From Lantana camara (lineage: Eukaryota > Streptophyta > Magnoliopsida > Lamiales > Verbenaceae), in the NCBI GenBank assembly GCA_037501455.1, contig CM074860.1, forward strand, positions 46,386,501-46,450,500: DNA of 64,000 nucleotides, in the 5' to 3' direction. Of this stretch, positions 23,402 to 32,950 are shown one piece after another (position 1 is the stretch's first letter; the number at the start of each line of letters is the position of its first letter). Position numbers and translations under genes: made by a program. The notes beneath the pieces are model-generated. The model was not told the DNA's origin. It made no database searches and was given only the letters and a program-made list of their open reading frames with translations.

Positions 23402-24065
23402 GATTTTATTTAATAAAAAATTATATTTGAAAAATACTTATATATAAACATAATATATTAAGTGCTTAAAATCAAGGTATAAATATGTTATTGTTGTTAT
23501 ATATATAAAAAAACCTCATTATACCAACAATGAAGCTAGCCGAGTTGGTTAGGAGTCCAACCTTGTTCCCTGGAGACCCAGGTTCAAATCTTGCCTTGCA
23601 TAAATTATTCAAAATAATTATGAGCCACTTAGGGTTGGCTCGGTGGGGTTGGGGTGGTGCGGCCCTGGTGGTGGGTCGAACCAGGGTGGCTTGGGGGCTC
23701 CTGGGCCCCACAAATGAATTTTTAATTTATTAATTTGAATTTTACCTTTTGCAACGAAAATTCCGTTGTAAAAATGCAAAAAATTAATTAATTATCAGTT
23801 GGTTTGCAACGAAAAATCCGTTGCTAAATCTGTTACTAAAAACTTCGTTGCGAAATCCATTGCTAATTTCTGTGGGTAGTAATTCGTTGCTAAATCCGTT
23901 GCTATAAATTTGTTGCTTATTCCATTGCTAATATCTGTTGCTAATAATTCGTTGCTAAATCCGTTGCTATGGATTAGCCACGAGGGTTATAGCAACCGAA
24001 AATTTTCGTTGCTAAAGCCTAATCCGTTGCTAAATTCGTCGCTATAAAACATTTTTCTAGTAGTG
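23402..24065 (+). mobile_element. CACTA (En/Spm) transposon, right terminal part
   Basis: The sequence ends tttttctagtagtg at 24052-24065, the inverse of the CACTACTAGAAA terminal repeat of plant CACTA elements. Before it, 23745-24045 is filled with subterminal repeats around GTTGCTAAATCCGTTGC and GCAACGAAAA, some as inverted pairs (GCAACG/CGTTGC). I did not find the matching left terminus, so the element is truncated or its left end lies elsewhere. No transposase is seen. SoloB may have inserted into its interior. Confidence 0.82.
23531..23713 (+). mobile_element. Possible tRNA-derived SINE
   Basis: TAGCCGAGTTGG (23537-23548) fits the Pol III A box and GGTTCAAATC (23581-23590) the B box, 33 bp apart, as in a tRNA promoter. 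The region does not fold as a canonical tRNA to my reading, and a GC-rich tail of about 120 bp follows, ending near a T/A-rich stretch. A SINE inside the CACTA end is the best reading. It could also be a tRNA pseudogene. No clear TSD was identified. Confidence 0.5.
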
Positions 24066-24068
24066 AAA

Positions 24069-25368
24069 TGAATTACTACTCAACACTTCTTTCTAATCTA
24101 AAGACCTAAAGAGTCATACAATCAAGAGACAATATGATTTTCGTCTGACAAGTGCAATTCTACAACCTAGTCACTTATATTTGTATTACCCTCTCTCAAG
24201 GTGTAACCAAGTGCTCAATTAGTGTTCAATGTTGCTCTCGCAATCAACGATAGATAATTAAACCAAAGGAACAAGACTAGTGTAATTCAATATTCTAGCG
24301 GCTCGGCATGGAATAAGATTACTGTTGTATAAGCTAGAACCAAATCTCTTTGTATTCTACAACCTACAAGTTATGAAAACAATCACAATTACGATCAATC
24401 TCTCGATCTTTAGGCAATTGTAGGTCATGCTAAGGTTGGCCAGACCATTCCAACTCAAACTAAGCCCGCTTTCCAAACTAAGAATTACACGAGTAATTCA
24501 AACATTATATCAAACACCTATCAGGCATTCATCATCACTCCCTTAGCCCTAGCGAATTAACTACTCATAAATAAAGCAAAACTCATAAAACTAAAGTAAA
24601 TTGCATTAAAGGAATTCATGTTCATCTAGAAATCCCAACCATAAACATTCATGGAAATCTGGAAAATTAAATCAAACATTTGAAACTAAACTCGGAGGAA
24701 TTAGTTTAATAATTAAAGAAACAATAAAACCGAAAAGTTGGAATTGTTCGGATTTATCCTTCCTTCCTCTCGAAATCTCTGACAAAAACTTGAAGAAAAA
24801 CTCAGCAACTCCCTTCTCCAAACTAGGTTATGAACTGCTGGAAGAAGTCCCTCAAAAAGACTTCTAAATGCACTTAAATATCAACCCTAATCCTCTCTCG
24901 CCGACATTGGTAACGAGCGTTACCTACCCATGCGTATTTCTCGTTAACTCCCGTTACACTTCTAAATCGTGATTGCGTTTTTATAAGTGGTAATGAGCGT
25001 TACCAGTTTCCTTCTGCCCAGGGGTAACGGGCGTTACCCCTCCCAAGCCAAAAACCATCTCCTCCTGCCTCTGGTAACGGGGCGTTACCAGAGTTGTACT
25101 ACTAGGGAGTAACGGGCGTTACTCCCATACTTCGCCACAAGTGATGCTCCTGTGTCGCTTAACGGGGGTTAACAAAATTATTCTTCCAATAGGTAACGGG
25201 AGTTACTCATTTTTCCACCAAAAATGTGTGAATTCTCCTTGCTTCGCCGTTTCTTATCTCCAACTCCTAAAACACCTAAATGGATCAAAATAAACACATA
25301 AACGCATCAAACGGCATAAAAATATAATCTAATTAACGCTTAAATTCATGCAATTTCTACACTCAACA
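24069..25368 (-). repeat. Ath1 3' LTR
   Basis: On the minus strand it starts TGTTGAGTGTAG right after the polypurine tract. The other end is placed at tgaattactac (24069) by TG/CA logic only. It might instead be truncated by the CACTA end at 24065. Length is about 1.3 kb. It carries the palindrome array at 24909-25206. Confidence 0.6.
24909..25206. repeat. Paired palindrome array (GTAACGGGCGTTAC type), 8 copies
   Basis: Centres are at about 24916.5, 24950.5, 24996.5, 25030.5, 25081, 25115.5, 25165.5 and 25199.5. They form four pairs with 34 bp (once 34.5) between centres; pair starts are 80, 84.5 and 84.5 bp apart. The core TAACGGGCGTTA is shared. The outer arms differ and stay complementary: AGGGG/CCCCT at 25030, CTCTGG/CCAGAG at 25081 and GGGAG/CTCCC at 25115. 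Confidence 0.92.
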
Positions 25369-26860
25369 AACTCCCCCACACTTGCCTATTGCTCGTCCCC
25401 GAGTAATACGAAAATAAAGAAAACACATCCTCATCAAACCATCTGCTAAAAGCAATCGTCGAACCCTCACCTAAACAAATCTAGCAATTCAAATTAAGTA
25501 CTCATAAACATAAGATCATCAAAACTTAGTATGAGAAGTATACCCTTGTGTAGTGTGTGATTCGAATGAAACAATGTACAAAGACTAGAATGACAAATTC
25601 ACAATTTCCTCCTAAGTTCTAATCATCGACTTCGGAATACACTCCTCGCACCTATCTCCACTAATGGAATTAAATCAAGACTTAGAATCGGTAGGTCTTT
25701 CGAGCTTATAATGTAGGCTTTGGGTAAGGTTATGGATATTTGGATCGAGTGACTACTCACAATTGTATCCCACACTCTCAATTTCACACTTTGCAAAATT
25801 TTTCTTTTCTTTTATTTTGCTCTTTCTTCTCTTTTTCATATCTTTTCTTTTTCACACTTTTTCTCATTCTATTTCTTTCTTTACAATAATCTCTCAATTT
25901 CAACCACATGAACAATCAAAAGGGGTCAAAAGATGGACAATTACCATTAAAATCAAATAAGCAAGCCTTCGTGTAAAATTATCGAGGTGGTTATTCTTTT
26001 GTTGTGCATTCGGCTTATAATGTGGCTACAAAAATCTTTGCACAACACTTAGGCTCAGCGGGGTCAATAAGATTACGTTATTTGGTGAAACACGGCTAAA
26101 AATTTAAAGGCTTAAAATCCTTCGACACCGAATGCCTACTTCACTTCCTTAATCTTTCATGAACTCAAAATTTCACCTCAATAGGACTAAAATGCATCCT
26201 AATCAATTCATAGACTTATTTGGAAATCATCAATTCATCTTTCTAAGCAAAGTACATTATCACGTTCGAAAAGTGCCCAAAATATAAGGGTATAATAACG
26301 AACTAAATCATCACATCTCATGCAAATTGTCCTCAATTCGAATAGCCTAACTCATTCTAGCAAAAACTCAACAATCAAACTTTAAAGAAAAAGTTCAAAA
26401 CGGGGAAATTTTTTTCAAAATTTTCATAATTACTCAATTCTTAGCAAATCACAAGTGTGACAAAACATCTAATCATGCAAATAGTCAAGAAAACTCATAT
26501 CAAGCATACACTTCCTCCCCCACACTTAATCTGTGCGATGTCCTAATGCAACATAAAGAATTAAGGAACAAGAAAACTCCCTTATCAATTGAAGAACCGA
26601 CAACGTGCTAGCAAAGCTTCCAAAACCTGAAATAAGTGACTAGAAAAACACACTGATCAAGTGCAAAGGCAATTGACAATCAACATACATCCAACAAACA
26701 GCACGCAAGCCACAAATACCAAGTAAAAGAAGGGCACATTAAGTTGGAAATTAAGGAGTTTAGACATAAGCAAAGGAAGTAGCAGCAGAAGTATCAAAAG
26801 TATCAAGACCATCCATTATACATAGCCAAATAACAAAAGAAGGAATAACAGAAACAAAGG
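25369..26860 (-). other. Ath1 polypurine tract and 3' untranslated region
   Basis: The minus-strand polypurine tract AAGTGTGGGGGAGTT occupies 25369-25383. A second, similar tract (GTGTGGGGGAGG) lies at about 26515-26527. Between them is a long A/T-rich region with a pyrimidine run on the plus strand at 25795-25880. No coding frame was recognised. Confidence 0.6.
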
Positions 26861-29800
26861 TGTAGCACCCCGCACGGCGAGTCACCACATCCCCCGCACC
26901 TAAGCCCAATCCACATACGAGATGGGAAACCCCTACATGAACCGAGCAGACGCGAATGGGTGACAGACAGACACACCCCTAAGCTAGGTGTAACGTAGAC
27001 CCTGCAAATTAAACCAACCAACAAAAACGAAAGCGTATGCGGAAGCAATCACATAAACAAACTTAAATTAAAAGCAACAGTTGACGGGTTCAACTAACAT
27101 AGATCCCTAATTCCGAATATAGCATAAATCAAAATACAACGGGTTCAACTAATTCCACGAACCTGTCCTAACCTGTCCCGTAATTCATATATTCAAATTA
27201 TAAGTGCAAACCTGCATAAAATATATCATATACGTATACATAACTTCTTATACAATATGGAGCAAAGCACTTAACAAAACAAACAGATAGACACAGACTC
27301 GACAGACCGGACTTAAAACCGCCTAGCTCGAACTCCACAACCTGAACCTGCAACTAAAACAAAAGGGAAGAGGGGTCAGTCACACAGACTGAGTGAGGGG
27401 CTACCCATACACGCTATATGTATAAGAGCAAAGCACATAACAATCACATAGTGCGTGAACTCAGGGATAGTTTTTGCATACAAAAGCTTAACCCGTGATG
27501 CATACATATAGGGATTCTAAAAGAAACAAACCAAAGCTTAAAGGATTTCATATAAAACCGGATCATTAATTCATAGCAAATCATATTGAATTAAATCATA
27601 TCTTAGCTTACATATTTAAAAAGATGCATATTTTATTTTAATTTAAAAGTCTATCCCCGTTTCACGAACTTTACCAAAGCATACATATATAACTCGGTGG
27701 GTACGAGCACCTAATCCCATCCTGGGCTCCTCCAAACTAAACATACATAACAAATCAAAACATAACATAGCAAACTTATCATACATACCTCCTTCTCCGG
27801 TGATGGAACGGTTGCGCGACCCAAACCATCCAATCATACGAGGGGAGCGCGAACACTCAAACCTTCAGGTTCCCATCCCCCTACCAAACCTCCTGGCGGG
27901 TTTAGGGTTATTCCTATCTAACTGTGGAGATGTGTACGGGGTCATAAACCGGCGACCCGTGGCCGACCCGGGTCCCCCTTACCCACAACTCCGGGGCCCA
28001 AACATACCAAACAAATCATAGGGAGCATACCATAGCATAACCCGCTACATAACAAAATTAACATAACAAACTGACATAACAATCTTACCTTGCAACAACT
28101 ATACTTTACATACCTCTCCGTGTCAAATCCACAACATATCCATAGCTCATAGCTCTCAGCTCGTAAGAGGCACACGGTTTAAAGTATAGTTTGATGTTGC
28201 AACCGTAGTACATCATACATACCCAAAACAAGCGTACATAGTCTTGTATATAGCGTATCGCACATGGAAAGACTTGTCACATTACATATTTCACACATAT
28301 TTACTTATACTTATGGTTATAGTTCGCATGCATAGAAAACGAACACATTTCATAGGGTTTAACTATAACCTAACCTCACCTTATACCAAAGGAAGCAAAG
28401 AACAACACAAGTGATCCACCCCGGAATCAAAACGGCTCACGAAACACCACCCCGGGTGCACCTGGACAAACTGAAGACAAAAAGCAGGACTTAGACCCAA
28501 AGAAGAACCACATAGACGCATGGCATATGCATAGGCACATAAGAGATTCAACTACCTAAACAAAATTCATATTCAAACTTATTTCATACAAGGAAATGCA
28601 TTTCATAGCTTATCATATGCTTAAAACACATTAAAGCATGTTCAAGTGCACTATCAATGCATACAAAGGTAAACGAAACGCAAATGGTGGCACTTATTCA
28701 TGTACGATCACAAAACACATTACTAAAGTGATATAAAATGCATATAAGAACAAATACATACACATAACATAATATAAAACAAGTTAGGAATGGGTTCGGA
28801 GGTGAAAAAGTGCAAGAAAAGGGGAAGAAAAACATAAGAAACGGTTCCGAGCAAAACGGGCAAAAGTTGGAACTTTTCCGAAACGGACAAGCTGTAGGAA
28901 AACGATCATAACTTGAGTTTCAGAAATGGGAATTAAGTATTTTTTATTGAGAATGAAACTACACACATAGATGTTTCAGATGGTAGGTGGCTCCAATTGT
29001 GGTTCAAAGCGAGGCGAAAATGGCGTAGGTTCGAAGTTGGACGAATGCAGAATTTCAGAGAAGTGGCGACACAAATTTCAAACGATTATATCTCACAAAT
29101 GACAAAAGATAATGAGATGATTACAATTTCAGGATATTCTAGACTTCAACAGGTTTCCGTGGGTTCAAAAATCAGGCCAAACGGATAACAAACAAAGGCT
29201 GCACGGCCGTGTCAAAATTGGCCTGGAAGATGACACGGCCGTGTCGGAATTAAAAAAATTCTGACACGGCCGTGTTGGAAATGAACTAAAACTCGACACG
29301 GCCGTGTTGGGTAGTCTTCTCCGAAAAAACACAGCGAAGAAGCAGGGGATTGATGGGAGAAGTCCCAAAACCACCCCAAACTTCGTTCCAACCAATTAAC
29401 ACACCAAAATGCATCAAAATACACACATATAACATATTAGTATCAATTTAAATCACATATAAGCACGTTGGGAGCAAGTTATCGCATTTAGGCACATTTC
29501 TAACAATTTACCAAACCAAGTAATCAAGCAAGGAAATCGAAATTCAATCGGTAGAAATGAAGTACTCGAAAAGGGGAACGCATTGCTTACCTTGAATCAT
29601 TGATCGGATGGTCGGAGGGGGCACGAGCTTGAGCCAAAGCTTGAGGCCAAAGGGGGGTGTTTTTTCTCTTCTGTCCTTTCCCTCTTGCCTGTGCTGATCC
29701 AAAATGAGGAGAGGAAAGAGTAGTTTCAGCTTTTAAGGTTAAACGGGTCAGGCAAATCGGGTAGGGTCAAACGATATCCGGTCCATTCGGATTAGATTTT

Positions 29801-30138
29801 AAAATGGTTGGACTATCAAATGGCTTTAGAAGATAAAAGGTTAATTCATTGAATCCGAATCATCAAAACAAACTCATTGACAAGGTTAGAATTCGAATTC
29901 GAATTCTTGAGCTCAAGGTAGCCACGAAGGCTAAAACACCCTAATTTACAATTAGGTCCTTAATTTACAAATATTGGACGATTGAGTCCAAGAACAATTA
30001 ATTAAATTGTATTGCACACATATTAAAATAAATCTCACATCGACATATAAGCATGCTAATCACATAATTAACGTAAATTACAGAATTAAACTCACCCGTG
30101 AAGCCGTACCTGGAATGCCGAAGAGGCGGGGTGTCACA
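26861..30138 (-). mobile_element. SoloC: solo gypsy LTR in Ath1
   Basis: Ends are tgtagcaccc and ggggtgtcaca, flanked by a perfect TSD aaagg (26856-26860 and 30139-30143). Length is 3278 bp with no internal region. It resembles the Gyp2/Gyp3 LTRs in layout: a block with cactcagt near 27395, then AT-rich sequence, a palindrome array, and AGCAGGGG at 29341-29348 next to the array. Confidence 0.93.
29200..29310. repeat. Palindrome array (GACACGGCCGTGTC type), 4 copies
   Basis: Four copies of CACGGCCGTG are centred at 29206.5, 29238.5, 29269.5 and 29301.5, so spacings are 32, 31 and 32 bp. The core ACGGCCGT is the same as in the Gyp1 type, but the flanking arm bases differ (CAC/GTG against GAAC/GTTC). 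Confidence 0.95.
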
Positions 30139-30143
30139 AAAGG

Positions 30144-30906
30144 CAACAAGATCACTGATCAGACGGGGGCGCATGGCAGCAGAAATAACCATCCAAGCAT
30201 TGATACAAGCCCTGGAATTGCTCATCAACATACGTCATCCAAGTGTCAAACCTCTGATCCACATGAGCTCGAAAATCCCCCATCTCCTGCCTCCATTCAG
30301 TCATTCCTGTCTCCATTCTGGCCAACCTAGCATTGGAGTCTGCCAGGTCCAACCTCATCGCCGCTATACTGATATTCAATGCACGTTCAGACATGGGCTC
30401 ATCACCCTCCTGCTGAGGGACCGGTCGTGGAGAATCATTCCTCCCCTCAGGGTCATCCGGAATCTCATCAATAGCCGCCTTAAGCTCATCTGGCAGCTCC
30501 TAATAAGTAGCATAGCCCCAAGTATACATTTGTAGGAACCTGCTGCGTGCCCTCTTTGGCCACCATGGCAACAACCTACCCTCGACGGGCTCTTCTGGCC
30601 ACTCAGTGATTAGGCCCATATGCTTTCAATTTCTTCATCCAAAATCGGGTACTCAGTCAACGACACAGCCTTCTTGGGTGTCCACCCCATGCTTTTGGCA
30701 ATCATTGTAATGTAGGCTTCGTGCCCAATAGCTCCCCTGGATCGGAGTTCCACATCCTGCATTTGCTCTATCAAATCTTTCATGCCGTCAAACATCTTTC
30801 CCTCCTTCATCATATGCATGATGCCTAACTCAGTCAATTGGATGTTGCCCTCGCTCTCATCATGGGCACAGAAACTACAAGCCAGATCTTGTGCACTATC
30901 CTCCAT
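30144..30906 (-). pseudogene. Ath1 Gag-like protein fragment
   Basis: On the minus strand an ATG at 30904-30906 opens 98 codons with IGHEAYITMIAKSMGW and ending ESIWA. A frameshift at the stop (30610-30612) leads into a frame containing WPEEPVEGRLLPWWP and, after a further stop near 30502, ELPDELKAAIDEIPDD. It continues as the 80-residue segment starting MSERALNIS (30394) with a heptad-like stretch (MRLDLADSNARLARMETGM) that could be a coiled coil. It resembles the C-terminal half of the Athila/Tat Gag ('putative plant transposon protein'). That family call is from memory of the motif style and is moderate. A host gene is unlikely. Confidence 0.5.
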
Positions 30907-30911
30907 GCTAT

Positions 30912-31263
30912 TGTTAGGAACAGTGCCCTAGAAAGCCGATTCGACGAAATCTGCTTTGGGACTTTTCTTGTGTCACAGACAATCTTTGAATAATGTACGA
31001 TTGACTATTACCATGGGTAAACACTTCTTTATATGACAATACGTGTTTTTGTGTGTTTCCATTACGTGCACATGTATTAGAACTCCCCTAATCCATAAGG
31101 CTATTAGGGACTTTGTCATTAGGTGAATGACACATGAAACAAGCCCTAACTCAAGGCCGGATTAGAAATCACTCCAAGTCGATGAGTCCAACAAACAGTG
31201 GGAGTGTTGATTTGGCTCGATTGAGACTTGCTCATGGGATTGTGTCCTTAAGAAGGATCATCC
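30912..31263 (+). repeat. CopC 5' LTR, first segment
   Basis: Starts tgttaggaac and matches, inverted, the end of the CopA and CopB LTRs (blocks with ctcccactgt and the ggattaggggagtt motif). It ends with the first copy of the CopA TSD, catcc. The next segment resumes at 60394. Confidence 0.9.
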
Positions 31264-31977
31264 TATTGGAAAACACGAAAGAGTGCGCAGCGAAAGTTTA
31301 AAATTTTTCCACAAGTTTAATTGTTGTCTTGAAATTTTCGTACTGTAACATTGGGAATAACAAGAAACTCACTTTAATTGTAGCTTTCTTGTGATGTTGT
31401 TACCGCCTAACAAACACCCTTCAAGCGGAAAGTCCCTCGAACTGTCCTTCGATTTAGACTCCAAAGTAGAAGGCCTCCAAAGTATATCCACACCAGTCCT
31501 AGAACACGATCAAGCAAGTGACAATGCTAGTTCTATAACTTGTGTTAATGGCTAGGGTTTTGCTTTGAAAACTTTTCTTTTGGATTTTCCCAAAAACTTA
31601 ACACTTCGTGAGTGTTGGTCTAATGAATAAAAGAAACACCGTCCCTTGTATTTATACAAGGTGGTTCGAACCCCTAGGGTTTCCAAGAACCAATTGGATT
31701 GTTTTTTTGCTCACTATTTAACTAATTTAATTATTAATTTAATTGGAGAAAATAAGTTCCCAACTTGCTCTCCAAGTCTTGCAAGAATAACCTTCTCTCT
31801 CTTACAATAGGAATTTAGACTTTTCAACTTTCCTAAAGTTAAAAGCCAATATTCAATAAATAAATTAATTCCCAATTAATTATTTATTGGGTTAAGTTTA
31901 TTTGAGAATAATCTTAACAATTAATTCAATAATTAATTAAAAGACCAAAATTAATTAATTAATTCTAGAAAAGAATC

Positions 31978-32102
31978 CACGTGTAATATAATTACACGTC
32001 AGAGCCACGCATCAGCCACATGTATGTGACACGTGATAGCCACGCAGGCATGCGTGACACGTGGCAGTCACGTGTATTCGACACGTGGCAATGCCCACGT
32101 AT
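31978..32102. promoter_or_regulatory. G-box/ABRE cluster in CopA 3' LTR
   Basis: CACGTG occurs at 32030, 32058, 32069 and 32082. Two copies are inside GACACGTGGC, which equals the strong ABRE/G-box of plant bZIP targets. A perfect 9-bp inverted repeat (ACGTGTAAT/ATTACACGT, 31979-31999) adjoins. In the minus-strand LTR this lies upstream of the TATA box, in U3. Confidence 0.75.
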
Positions 32103-32950
32103 TTCAGCCCCGTTTTCGATCAACTATTTTGATCCTTCATTAATCATATTAACATTCTACCATAACCCTCGTGTTCTGGCATTTGTGTGTGACCCTTTAG
32201 GTTCATTATTCGATTAGCAGTGACAGCAATTAATTAATTCCCTAATTAATTAATCACTCCACTGATCATACTACAATAATCTAGCAATGGGTGTGTGACC
32301 CCTAGCCGAATAACGAAATGAATCGAAGAACCTTTCAGTCAATAACATACAGTGAAATACGATCCTCCTACAACTCCATCTCTCAAGCAAGAACTAAGGA
32401 ATGGGAATATTCTTAGAGCCTAAATATTTTTTATCTTTAAAGTTAAGTTCGTTTCATATCCATTTAGTCCTCAACCCAAGAAAACCCCATTTTCTTGATA
32501 TCTTGATCTTTTATCCACCTTCTCCAAGGGTTTAAGTTGAATGGACTACGAACAACTCAATCAGTAAGAGATCATTCTTGTTCTTGCAACAAGTGTATGT
32601 CCTTTGTTGATTCTACTAATCCTACATATGCCACTTGTGTAATCCCAACATAGGCCGTGGTTTAGGTGTCAGTAAGTCGACCCCCTTTTGAGCCTATATC
32701 AAAGATTACAGAGTTAGCTCATATGAGACATTACAGAATCTCAAGTCCAAGGATTAACGAATCACGTTATTGACCTGTGAGATATTTCCTCATCTGGAAG
32801 TTTCTGGAAACTTTCTTTCCTATTCAGGAATGTTCTCACGCGGGACATCTCGGTGATGAAGTTCTTGTAACAATCACCCTCATGTATTATGAACGCATCA
32901 TCGTATGCACTTATCACTCCATGAAACTAAGTGATCCTTCAAAAGGACAT

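Larger units (their letters stand above)
24066..30911 (-). mobile_element. Ath1: Athila/Tat-like gypsy element lacking pol
   Basis: On the minus strand: a Gag-like region (30906-30144), an untranslated region (26860-25385), a polypurine tract and an LTR (25368 leftwards). SoloC interrupts it and CopC cuts it on the right. There is no room for RT or integrase between the Gag-like part and the 3' end, so it is a pol-less derivative. Lineage is inferred from the GTGTGGGGGAG polypurine tract followed by TGTTGAGTGTAG, which I associate with Athila/Tat elements, and from the Gag type. Confidence 0.6.

Noticed and set aside
23531..23600. Functional tRNA gene
   Set aside because: A and B boxes are present, but I cannot form the acceptor and anticodon stems of a normal tRNA, and a GC-rich tail follows as in SINEs.
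30610..30906. Possible host gene exon
   Set aside because: It is part of a longer broken Gag-like frame continuous with an element ending in a polypurine tract and LTR. No splice structure or host motif was seen.
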